Source: Hungatella sp. UBA3402
GTDB lineage: Bacteria > Bacillota > Clostridia > Lachnospirales > Lachnospiraceae
Direction of reading: 5' to 3'
NCBI GenBank assembly: GCA_002358555.1
Contig: DEPC01000222.1
Location: 1-18,506 of the forward strand
DNA: 18,506 nt
Below are positions 1-6,482 of the stretch, in pieces. The notes below the pieces were generated by a model that worked only from the letters and a program-made list of their open reading frames with translations, searched no databases and was not told the DNA's origin. Numbering within the stretch: position 1 is the first letter of the stretch; every line of letters begins with the position of its first letter. Made by a program: the position numbers and the translations under genes.

Positions 1-392
1 AGCGAACTTTTGAAAGGGTGGTTTATAAAATTATTACGTTTCGCTAGTTATTTAAGGAACGGAGCCGGAAGTAACACTGCAAATAATTCTGTAAAAAACT
101 TTATTTTAGTATTGCAGTATATACTAAATATCTGTTACAATAGTTATATTCTACTATTTTCACACCAGAAAATTTCTATCTAAAAAATACCCCCGAATAG
201 TTACCAATTAATCAAAAGACCTAGATAATTGCGCAATAGGCTAATCTCATTGGCAATCCTGGAAAATATCTGCCAAAGAAAGCGGATTATATGGTTTCAC
301 ACAAATCAGAATAACTTCTTTCTTGGTGATGGTTAATGGTTTCTAGCGTTTTGCAAACGCCTATCAAAATAACAATAACAAGGAGACAAAAT
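1..392. other. Gene-free leader region upstream of the TPR-DUF4261 gene
   Basis: No convincing coding region is seen. It holds a candidate + strand promoter (112-141). Downstream of it are an inverted repeat, TTGGCA at 250-255 and TGCCAA at 271-276 with a 15-nt gap, and a small perfect hairpin (GCGTTT/AAACGC, 346-360) about 20 nt before the ribosome binding site. With a start near 149 the 5' untranslated leader would be about 245 nt, unusually long. The first 46 bases carry a short inverted repeat (AGCGAA at 1-6, TTCGCT at 41-46) that may be the edge of something outside the window. Confidence 0.5.
112..141 (+). promoter_or_regulatory. Candidate sigma-A promoter for the TPR-DUF4261 gene
   Basis: TTGCAG at 112-117, an 18-nt spacer, and TACAAT at 136-141. 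It is the best -35/-10 pair found by eye in front of the gene. It lies about 250 nt before the start codon, so a closer promoter cannot be excluded. Confidence 0.45.
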
Positions 393-1673
393 ATGACTTT
401 GGAGGAACGAATCGGCCAATGGTATCAAGCCGGAAAACATGAAGATACAGTGAAAAATATCTTAGAGTTGCCCAAACAAGAGCTTACCTGCCAACTAGCG
501 GAAGAACTGGCTGTAGCTTACAACAATCTGGGGAACTACGAAAAATCTATTGAAATCCTACAAAAGACAAAAGACATATCTGCCCGTTCCTGTCGTTGGT
601 ACTATTGTATGGGATATGCTCTTTATTATATGGCTATGAATTCTTCAGACCAGCACAAACGGCATAGCCTTCTGTATAGTGCATTTGATTCTTTTTGTGA
701 AGCTATCACTCTAATATCTGGTCAAGACTTAGAAACGGAATGTCTTGAATTTTTAGAGTGGATTGATGAAGATTTATGTGATTTAAGTTTGCCGTTTGAC
801 GATATCGAAGAGACAAATTCAGAAACGATAGAAGAAGTTCCCACATTGCTTCTGGAAAAACCGGATAATCAGTTCTATGGTCTAGATGAATCTAGCCCTG
901 CCAGTCGAGAAGGTGCCTTTATTTGCTCTGTGCTGCTGTCCAACCCTTGGTTTGACCACCAACAATTTATACGAGATTTTTATCATGATTGGAATCTGCA
1001 TCTTACAGAAAATAATCATTTAACCTTTTCAATAGACCATATGACAGCTTCTATAAGCCTGATGCCAGTCCCTGTTCCAAAGCATGAGGCTGAGACCCAT
1101 GCTGCCCGCAATTATCTATGGCCAGGTGCTGAGGAGGCAGCCAAAACCCATAAAGCCCATCTTTTGATTACTGTCTGGGGGCAAGACTGTTCTTCGATTG
1201 ACTTAGGGAAACTTTTTGTAAAGATAACTGCAACTTGCTGTCATCAAGTTCATGTGATAGGAGTTTGTACCAATGGAGTTGTATTGCAGCCAAGCTTTTA
1301 CCGCAATCTAGCTCTCATGGTGCCAAATGGCAGTCTTCCGATTCTTAACTGGATTTGGTTCGGACTTTATGAAACAAAAGAAGGAGTTAGCGGCTATACA
1401 TATGGGTTAGAATTATTTGGAAAAGAAGAAATCGAAGTTTTAAATGCCAATGCCGAACCGAATGAAATTCGCAGCTTTCTTGTAGATGTGACTTCCTATG
1501 TATTAGAAAAGGATATTGTACTTCATGATGGAGAATGTATTGGTTTTTCTGAAACTATCAATCTTCCCATTACTCACAGCAGAGGAATTGCATTGCCTGG
1601 CATGACTTTAAAAATTGCCTATGAGATTCCTTGTGCATCACCTGTACAAAATAATCCAGCCATACAAAAGTAA
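393..1673 (+). CDS. TPR and DUF4261 domain protein
   Basis: Soluble 426-residue protein. I chose the ATG at 393 because AAGGAG (380-385) sits 7 nt before it; an in-frame ATG at 336 has no ribosome binding site and would add 19 residues without family character. Residues about 35-110 contain tetratricopeptide-like helices (a clear AYNNLGNYEKSIEIL repeat near residue 41). An acidic linker (about 130-155) follows. The C-terminal part from about residue 175 resembles DUF4261, with a SNPWFD segment, a stretch on the pattern MPVPVPKHEAE and a final DGECIGFS segment. The function of DUF4261 is unknown. No signal peptide or membrane segment is seen. It stands alone on its strand, so the context gives no role. 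The family call comes from recalled family features and was not searched. Confidence 0.8.
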   Translation: MTLEERIGQWYQAGKHEDTVKNILELPKQELTCQLAEELAVAYNNLGNYEKSIEILQKTKDISARSCRWYYCMGYALYYMAMNSSDQHKRHSLLYSAFDSFCEAITLISGQDLETECLEFLEWIDEDLCDLSLPFDDIEETNSETIEEVPTLLLEKPDNQFYGLDESSPASREGAFICSVLLSNPWFDHQQFIRDFYHDWNLHLTENNHLTFSIDHMTASISLMPVPVPKHEAETHAARNYLWPGAEEAAKTHKAHLLITVWGQDCSSIDLGKLFVKITATCCHQVHVIGVCTNGVVLQPSFYRNLALMVPNGSLPILNWIWFGLYETKEGVSGYTYGLELFGKEEIEVLNANAEPNEIRSFLVDVTSYVLEKDIVLHDGECIGFSETINLPITHSRGIALPGMTLKIAYEIPCASPVQNNPAIQK

Positions 1674-1711
1674 TATCTCTGCCTTTAAGAACAAAAATGT
1701 CTATTATTATA

Positions 1712-1731
1712 GGGGAGCCTTTCAGCTCCCC
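1712..1731. terminator. Hairpin between convergent genes, weak terminator
   Basis: GGGGAGC (1712-1718) pairs with GCTCCCC (1725-1731) around a 6-nt loop, 38 bp after the stop of the TPR gene and downstream of the convergent pseudouridine synthase gene. No real T tract follows on either strand, so termination efficiency is uncertain; the position suggests a shared or bidirectional terminator. Confidence 0.4.
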
Positions 1732-1736
1732 CTGCG

Positions 1737-1825
1737 CTATTCCATCTTCAGTTCTTTACACGGCTGAACCATGGATTTGCCTGTTTTTGATTTGTACTTC
1801 ATTTGTACAATATCAGTATGCCCTT
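1737..1825 (-). pseudogene. Possible C-terminal coding remnant
   Basis: On the minus strand a 29-codon open stretch ends at a TAG (1739-1737) directly before the 1712-1731 hairpin. It has lysine-rich, codon-biased content (for example TDIVQMKYKSKTGKSMVQP). There is no ribosome binding site, and a stop lies just upstream in frame. It could be the decayed tail of a lost gene or a chance reading frame. I do not recognise a family. Confidence 0.2.
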
Positions 1826-1851
1826 CCTGTCATATCTTATGTATGATATTA

Positions 1852-2580
1852 CTATCCATTATCAACCATTTTCCCAAAATATGACATAAGTTTCTCAAAA
1901 GTAGGCCCTTCTGGCTCTGTTGTAAAGCTCATAGCTTCTCCTGTAATTGGATGGAAAAAGACGAGCTTCCATGCCCATAAAGCTACCGATTCCTGAACAC
2001 CTCTTTGACCTCCCCTCTCTTTTTGAGCAAATGCTGGATTATATCGGCTATCTCCCCAGAGAGGCAATCCATGAGCTGCAAATTGAACCCGAATTTGATG
2101 GTGACGTCCTGTGAATAACTCCACTTCTACCAATACAAGCGGCTCTGGCTTTTCTACTTTATCCACCACTCGATATCTTAATTCGGCTCGTTTTGCGCCA
2201 ATTATCCCCTTTTCCACAATTTTCGACAGATTACTTTTCCTATCTTTCAACATATAATCCACAAAGTTATCAACATTATCCACAATTCTTCCACAGGCGA
2301 CGGCTTTATACAGCTTTCGCATCTGATGCGCTTGAATCTGTGTGCTTAACGCAGCAGCGGCCTTTGGAGTCTTTGCATATACCATCACTCCCCCTACAGG
2401 CTTATCCAATCTGTGGATAACTCCCACATAGGGTTCCCCTGATTTTGTGGATAAATTGTGGATATATTTCTTAATCTCGCTGACCATATCTAGTGCAAAT
2501 GAAGAGCTGGCCTGAGATTCCATTCCCACAGGTTTTTTTACTACAATAATCTCTTTATCTTCATATAATATCTCTAACAT
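1852..2580 (-). CDS. RluA-family RNA pseudouridine synthase
   Basis: 242-residue enzyme that isomerises uridine to pseudouridine in rRNA or tRNA. The hallmark HRLDKPVGG motif at residues 56-64 carries the catalytic aspartate (D59). A second family segment, GRHHQIRVQ (about 158-166) followed by GDSRYN, forms the active-site floor. There is no N-terminal S4 domain, so it is the short YabO/RluA form and the target base cannot be assigned. The start at 2580 has AGGAAA a few bases upstream. It is divergent from the trhA gene and convergent with the TPR gene. Odd point: the coding sequence holds a cluster of DnaA-box 9-mers (2159-2465), described separately. Confidence 0.93.
   Translation of the reverse strand: MLEILYEDKEIIVVKKPVGMESQASSSFALDMVSEIKKYIHNLSTKSGEPYVGVIHRLDKPVGGVMVYAKTPKAAAALSTQIQAHQMRKLYKAVACGRIVDNVDNFVDYMLKDRKSNLSKIVEKGIIGAKRAELRYRVVDKVEKPEPLVLVEVELFTGRHHQIRVQFAAHGLPLWGDSRYNPAFAQKERGGQRGVQESVALWAWKLVFFHPITGEAMSFTTEPEGPTFEKLMSYFGKMVDNG
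2159..2465. other. DnaA-box cluster within the pseudouridine synthase gene
   Basis: Three perfect consensus boxes are present: TTATCCACA at 2276-2284 and TGTGGATAA (the reverse orientation) at 2412-2420 and 2446-2454. One-mismatch copies lie at 2159-2167, 2210-2218, 2255-2263, 2267-2275 (TTATCAACA) and 2457-2465. One box coincides with the codons for the conserved VIHR motif and others with a VDNVDNFVD peptide, so part of the density may be coding constraint. Known families of DnaA boxes act in origins, promoters and titration sites; which applies here, if any, is inference. Confidence 0.5.
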
Positions 2581-2727
2581 GATAGTTTCCTTTTCCTATT
2601 TTCATAAAAAACTGCTGTCGCCTAAAAGCGATGGACTTCTAGAATCTAAGTTTTGGTTTGAAAATTTGCTGATATTCCTCATAGCTAAAGCAAGGAATCT
2701 TAAGATACATTTAATTTTAAAAATACC

Positions 2728-2756
2728 TTGCATTTTTTTACCCTTTCATGTATAGT
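2728..2756 (+). promoter_or_regulatory. Sigma-A promoter for the trhA gene
   Basis: TTGCAT at 2728-2733, a 17-nt spacer and TATAGT at 2751-2756. Transcription would start near 2763, giving a leader of about 90 nt before the ATG at 2854. Confidence 0.65.
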
Positions 2757-2853
2757 ATAAGAAAGTACAGAACGTAGTTTTAAAAACTACATACTAAAGT
2801 TTTTTATACTTTGTGCAAAGAGTTCATTTTTTATAATAGAAGGAGGGATTTTT

Positions 2854-3507
2854 ATGATAAAAATGCACATCAAAGACCCTGGCAGTGCCATTACCCATTT
2901 TATTGCTATGGTGATGGCAAGTCTGGCAGCTACGCCGCTGCTTCTGAAAGCATATCGGGATTCTGGAAGCTTAGCTACCGCTGCCTTGGCTATTTTTATC
3001 GCCAGTATGATTCTTCTCTATGCTGCCAGCACCATTTACCATACCTTAGATATTTCTCCGAATATCAATAAACTGCTTCGCAAAGTGGATCATATGATGA
3101 TTTTTATTCTGATTGCAGGAACCTATACTCCTGTCTGCATGGTAGTTTTGGGGGACCATACTGGTTGGGGATTACTTTCTCTAGTATGGACCATTGCTAT
3201 TGTGGGAATTATTATCAAAGCCTGCTGGATTACCTGCCCTAAATGGTTTTCTTCTGTATTGTATATCTCCATGGGTTGGGTCTGTGTTCTAGCTTTAGGA
3301 AAAATCGTTCGCGCCCTTCCCACTGCTGCCTTTGGATGGCTTCTCGCTGGAGGTCTTATCTATACTGCAGGCGGAATTATTTATGCATTAAAGCTACCTT
3401 TGTTCAATTCTAAACACCAAAATTTCGGCTCCCATGAGATTTTTCATCTGTTTGTTATGGGAGGAAGCTTTTGTCATTATGTGATGATGTATCAGTTTGT
3501 CGCTTAA
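2854..3507 (+). CDS. trhA: TrhA/hemolysin III family (PAQR, CREST) membrane protein
   Basis: 217 residues with seven hydrophobic segments. The CREST-superfamily metal site is complete: S59-x3-H63, the D79-H80 pair, and H194-x3-H198 followed by H208. In this superfamily these residues bind zinc and support a ceramidase-like hydrolytic fold; bacterial members are linked to membrane-energy or fluidity homeostasis. The older name hemolysin III reflects one heterologous assay and should not be read as toxin function. AGGAGG (2841-2846) lies 7 nt before the ATG. The gene has its own promoter (2728-2756) and terminator (3535-3583), so it is probably monocistronic. Confidence 0.92.
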   Translation: MIKMHIKDPGSAITHFIAMVMASLAATPLLLKAYRDSGSLATAALAIFIASMILLYAASTIYHTLDISPNINKLLRKVDHMMIFILIAGTYTPVCMVVLGDHTGWGLLSLVWTIAIVGIIIKACWITCPKWFSSVLYISMGWVCVLALGKIVRALPTAAFGWLLAGGLIYTAGGIIYALKLPLFNSKHQNFGSHEIFHLFVMGGSFCHYVMMYQFVA

Positions 3508-3534
3508 TAAGAGTTTGAATTTCATACTTTAAGA

Positions 3535-3584
3535 GGCTGTTGCAAAATAATAGATTTACACAATATATTGCAACAGCCCCTTTT
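3535..3584 (+). terminator. Intrinsic terminator of the trhA gene
   Basis: GGCTGTTGCAA (3535-3545) pairs perfectly with TTGCAACAGCC (3568-3578) over 11 bp. The loop is 22 nt, and CCTTTTC follows. It lies between convergent genes; the T tract is on the + side. Confidence 0.8.
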
Positions 3585-3589
3585 CTTCT

Positions 3590-4306
3590 CTATTGATTCA
3601 GTCTATCTGATGGTTGGTTCTCTTCCTGCTTCTTTTCATCTTCATCTGCAAATAATGGTCTTAATTCTCTGTCCTCTGGCTTCTCCTGTTTTGGCATATA
3701 TTTACTGAAAACACTATTCAACATATAAGAGTTGAAAAATGCAATCAATGCTACCCCAAAGATGCTGATTTGGGGGATATAAATAATTGACAAGAATAAA
3801 ATTCCTGCATCCACAGCTAACATTCCCATTGTATGGAATACATGGCGCACAGACATGAAAAACGAATTAAAAATGGTTCTTTTGACTGGATTGTAAAACC
3901 GCGCTTGAAGGGGAAATACATAGGTAAACATGGCAAACCACACAAAAACCATTGCTAAAAAAATGGATATCATCACTGTACGAAGGGTTGATGGAGCAGC
4001 CAATCTCATGAAATAATATACATCAAAGGCAAGCAACAGCCCTGTTAGCAGAAAAATCAGCCAGATTGCTGTGGCCTGTTTAAAATTTTCCTTAAAAGAC
4101 TTAAAAAAAGATTGGATTGTGTATCCATCTTCATCTCTTGCCAGTTTTAATGTCACATAATACATGGCTGTAGTGGAGGAACCTATGGTGACAATCGGGA
4201 TACTACAGATAATCCACAAAAAGTTTATAACCAATACATCCCAAAACTTCCCAATGAACCGCCAGACAGGGTTATCATAGTTAAAAAAACCTGCAAACAT
4301 GGGCAT
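3590..4306 (-). CDS. YesL family (DUF624) membrane protein
   Basis: 238 residues with about five or six hydrophobic helices. It opens with the family pattern: an FFNYDNP stretch, then FIGKFWDVLVINFLW and an SIPIVTIGSS turn. DUF624 proteins are common in Firmicutes, often beside carbohydrate-uptake genes; their biochemical role is unknown. The C-terminus is a charged, Glu/Lys-rich cytoplasmic tail of about 35 residues. Two ATGs are possible. GAGG lies only 3 nt before the first (4306) but 9 nt before the second (4300), so translation may begin at residue 3. A strong promoter lies upstream (4338-4366). The gene is divergent from the single-TM protein at 4557, with 250 bp between them. Confidence 0.87.
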   Translation of the reverse strand: MPMFAGFFNYDNPVWRFIGKFWDVLVINFLWIICSIPIVTIGSSTTAMYYVTLKLARDEDGYTIQSFFKSFKENFKQATAIWLIFLLTGLLLAFDVYYFMRLAAPSTLRTVMISIFLAMVFVWFAMFTYVFPLQARFYNPVKRTIFNSFFMSVRHVFHTMGMLAVDAGILFLSIIYIPQISIFGVALIAFFNSYMLNSVFSKYMPKQEKPEDRELRPLFADEDEKKQEENQPSDRLNQ

Positions 4307-4337
4307 TTTCCTCTTTTCTTATCTGTGATATCCTTTT

Positions 4338-4366
4338 ATTATATCGGATTTATAAGGAAAAATCAA
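4338..4366 (-). promoter_or_regulatory. Sigma-A promoter for the YesL-family gene
   Basis: Read on the minus strand: TTGATT (4366-4361), a 17-nt spacer and a perfect TATAAT (4343-4338). The leader to the ATG is about 25-30 nt. Confidence 0.75.
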
Positions 4367-4445
4367 TTTTATGTCGGAATTTCATAGAAAATTCATTATC
4401 TCAATTAAATATTGTCAGTTGAGTATAATGATGATACTTGACCAG

Positions 4446-4475
4446 TTGCAAAGATTCTATTGTTTATGATATACT
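4446..4475 (+). promoter_or_regulatory. Candidate promoter for the membrane-anchored protein gene
   Basis: TTGCAA (4446-4451), an 18-nt spacer and TATACT (4470-4475). Transcription would start about 75 nt before the ATG at 4557. Confidence 0.55.
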
Positions 4476-4556
4476 GTACAGAACGATAATCGTCACACTA
4501 TTTGGGGTTGTAATGAAAAACCACTGCCAAATGCTATTGGGAGGTAAAATGCTGTT

Positions 4557-5237
4557 ATGTCGCTTAAAGAGCAGTTGAAAAAAGAAATCCATAGTGAAGG
4601 TCAGAAACTGAAAGATATGTCTTTTCAGGATAAGCTCTGGTATATCTGGGAATATTACAAATTTCATATTGGAGGTGTGCTTATTGCTATTTTAATGATA
4701 TATGTGGTAGCTTCCTCCATTTACAATACTACGATTCACCCAGGGCTTTACTGTGTGATTGTAAATAATCGTTCCTCTCAGTCATTGAATCTTGCGCCTT
4801 TAGAACAGGAGTTTCATGATTTTATGGAATTTAACAAAAAGCAGCCTGTATATGTGGAATCCATGTTTATTTCCTATGGTGATGATGCCACGGAATACAG
4901 CTATGCTTCCATGGCAAAGATTTCTGCTCTGGTAGCTTCCAGAGATTTAGATATTCTGATAGGGGACCAGGAAACCATAGACCATTATGCTTCTATGGAT
5001 GGTTTGACAGATTTAAGTCAGCTTCTTCCTGCTGATATTCTCTCTGCGGTAGAAAACCGTATTTCCTATTCTACTGGCAGTAATGGGCAATCCTTATCCA
5101 TATCATTAGATATTTCTGGAACAGGCTTAGCTGAATCCATGTATCTATCTAAAGAGGCATCAAACCTAAGTATCTTTAGCAACTCCACTCATATAGACCA
5201 TTCCATTGCCCTAATTCGCTATATTTTTGGTCTATAA
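4557..5237 (+). CDS. Membrane-anchored protein of unknown function
   Basis: 226 residues. A charged N-terminal cytoplasmic segment (KEQLKKEIHSEGQKLKDMSFQDKLWYIWEYYKFH in outline, residues 3-37) precedes one transmembrane helix (about 38-57). An extracellular domain of roughly 165 residues without cysteine pairs or known catalytic motif follows; it includes an ISALVASRDLDILIGD stretch resembling part of a periplasmic-binding fold. I recall similar proteins in Lachnospiraceae but no assigned function. GGGAGGT (4539-4545) is 11 nt before the ATG. The gene is divergent from the YesL-family gene. Its last 62 bp overlap the end of the convergent GNAT gene; its C-terminal SIALIRYIFG segment looks like a natural family ending, so the overlap seems genuine. 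Confidence 0.72.
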   Translation: MSLKEQLKKEIHSEGQKLKDMSFQDKLWYIWEYYKFHIGGVLIAILMIYVVASSIYNTTIHPGLYCVIVNNRSSQSLNLAPLEQEFHDFMEFNKKQPVYVESMFISYGDDATEYSYASMAKISALVASRDLDILIGDQETIDHYASMDGLTDLSQLLPADILSAVENRISYSTGSNGQSLSISLDISGTGLAESMYLSKEASNLSIFSNSTHIDHSIALIRYIFGL

Positions 5238-5970
5238 GTTCAAATCCAAGAGTTTTGGCCAATCGAATAGAAGCTCGGTTGGACCTATCTATCTTTGCAT
5301 AAATAGGACAGTCCAGATGTTCATGACACCAAGCAAGAATTGCATGACAAGCTTCTGTTCCATAGCCTTTTTGTCTGTATAGAGTAAATATATGGTATCC
5401 AAGCTCAACACCATCTTTTAGGACATTACAAGTTCCTTGACTGTTATTTTGATTGTAGTTAGACTTCATTTCTCCTTCTTGCTCTGTTGCTTTCTGTGTT
5501 TCCCAGTTCAGATTTGTAACTCCAGCCTTTCCTACAATAATTCCACTTTTCTTCTCCACCACTGCCCAGATTCCATATTCATAGAATCCATATTGGTGTT
5601 GGATATAGCTCTTTAAGAGTTCTGATGTCCGAAATAGATTGTCAGCCTCCTTATCTTCTGCTTCCTTTGGAATCTGCCATTCATCTCCTATCTGGAACTC
5701 TCGTATGATAAGCCGCTTTGTCTCTGCAATTATCCATGGAAGTCCCAAATTCCTTTTTACTATCTGCTCTAAATATTCCTGAGTTAGAGATTCTATAGAT
5801 TCTACAAGATATGTGGCAGCAGATATATCCAAATCCTCACACCCATTTTTCTCCCATATACCAACACAAATTTTTCCTGCTTCTCTTGCCTTCAATAAAA
5901 CTTCCCTATCGTCTGATACTGTTACAAAATATAGGTTTCCTTCTATCATAACGGAATATTCTCTTGTCAT
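5176..5970 (-). CDS. GNAT acetyltransferase with HAD-like N-terminal domain
   Basis: 264 residues. Residues about 85-264 form a GNAT domain of the RimJ/RimL type: an ETKRLIIREF entry strand (83-92), the acetyl-CoA pyrophosphate loop RQKGYGTEA (199-207), and N231-x2-S234 plus LGFELI near the end. The first 80 residues look like an accessory domain found on some clostridial GNAT proteins (a VTVSDDRE opening and YLEQIVKRNLGLPWII near its end); its role is unknown. Residues about 156-186 are a polar Glu/Gln/Asn/Thr-rich insertion between two GNAT strands. AGGAG is 6 nt before the ATG. The start overlaps the stop of the MATE remnant (ATGA), implying a former MATE-GNAT operon. The substrate is unknown. 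Confidence 0.85.
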   Translation of the reverse strand: MTREYSVMIEGNLYFVTVSDDREVLLKAREAGKICVGIWEKNGCEDLDISAATYLVESIESLTQEYLEQIVKRNLGLPWIIAETKRLIIREFQIGDEWQIPKEAEDKEADNLFRTSELLKSYIQHQYGFYEYGIWAVVEKKSGIIVGKAGVTNLNWETQKATEQEGEMKSNYNQNNSQGTCNVLKDGVELGYHIFTLYRQKGYGTEACHAILAWCHEHLDCPIYAKIDRSNRASIRLAKTLGFELIDQKYSELGQWNGLYEWSC

Positions 5971-6215
5971 AAATTCTCCTGTAAGTTCCGAAATTCTTTT
6001 GCCACCAAAACAATGGATATTCCTGTAGCAATAAAATCGCTGACAGACTGAGCATAAAAAATTCCTATGGTTCCCAGAAATATTGGAAAAAAATATATAA
6101 ATGGTATCAATGCTGCAACCTGTCGTACTAGAGTAATGATACTGGAAGCCGCTGGTTTTCCTATAGACTGGAAAAATGTAGTGGCAAGCATAACAATGCC
6201 AAGCAGACTATATCA
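5967..6215 (-). pseudogene. 3' remnant of a MATE-family efflux transporter gene
   Basis: About 80 codons survive, encoding the end of a MATE transporter: ATTFFQSIGKPAAS, then LVRQVAALIPFIYFF and GIFYAQSVSDF, a typical C-terminal helix pattern. Upstream of the internal ATG (6191) the frame still reads YSLLGIV, then hits a TGA at 6215-6213, and no further MATE similarity is seen in any frame. A full MATE protein has about 450 residues, so over 80% is missing. The stop overlaps the GNAT start by 4 nt, which is how an intact operon would look. A 74-residue functional protein is unlikely. Confidence 0.75.
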
Positions 6216-6284
6216 AAAGAAGTGTAACCTCATAGACTTTTTAGTTGTTAAGACTGATTTAAGAAAAAATGTAATCATAATTTT

Positions 6285-6341
6285 AGGAGGCTGTCGCACC
6301 ACGGCAAATATATCAATGCTTGCTGCGACAGCCTCCTTTTT
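6285..6341 (+). terminator. Strong terminator-like hairpin pointing + with no + gene
   Basis: AGGAGGCTGTCGCA (6285-6298) pairs perfectly with TGCGACAGCCTCCT (6324-6337) over 14 bp and runs into TTTTT (6337-6341). A short inner stem (GCAA 6304-6307, TTGC 6320-6323) is possible. Both neighbouring genes are on the minus strand, where the flank is AAAA rather than a U tract. It is therefore orphaned in orientation. Confidence 0.7.
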
Positions 6342-6348
6342 ATGTGCA

Positions 6349-6391
6349 CGCCGATGCAGATGAAACATGCCGCTAAAGTGGCGCATCGGCG
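6349..6391. repeat. Nested GC-rich hairpin
   Basis: CGCCGATGC (6349-6357) pairs with GCATCGGCG (6383-6391) over 9 bp. An inner 5-bp stem, GCCGC/GTGGC (6369-6373 with 6378-6382, one G-T), closes a TAAA tetraloop. It is much more GC-rich than its surroundings. Confidence 0.6.
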
Positions 6392-6396
6392 GCGCG

Positions 6397-6430
6397 CGAG
6401 TAGGGGAAGTAAACTTCCCTACTCGATTTT
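6397..6430 (+). terminator. Second + oriented terminator-like hairpin
   Basis: CGAGTAGGGGAAGT (6397-6410) pairs with ACTTCCCTACTCG (6413-6425): 13 bp with one bulged G and a very tight 2-nt apex. It is followed by ATTTT. Together with the two preceding hairpins it makes a compact run of structure in the gap between the PPIase gene and the MATE remnant. Confidence 0.6.
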
Positions 6431-6482
6431 GGTGGAATAATGGTTTGCAAGAGGAAGCTTTTGCTCTGCTTTGGGAAAAGTT

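Noticed and set aside
2159..2465. Chromosomal replication origin
   Set aside because: There is no dnaA, dnaN, parAB or similar gene nearby, and the boxes lie within a coding gene without an adjacent AT-rich unwinding element.
2854..3507. Haemolysin toxin function for the hemolysin III family protein
   Set aside because: The family is a CREST/PAQR membrane protein with metal-site residues; nothing in the locus suggests a toxin.
6067..6363. 98-codon + strand open frame over the MATE remnant and the hairpin
   Set aside because: It is antisense to clear MATE codons, then reads through the terminator hairpin; the protein has no recognisable character and no ribosome binding site.
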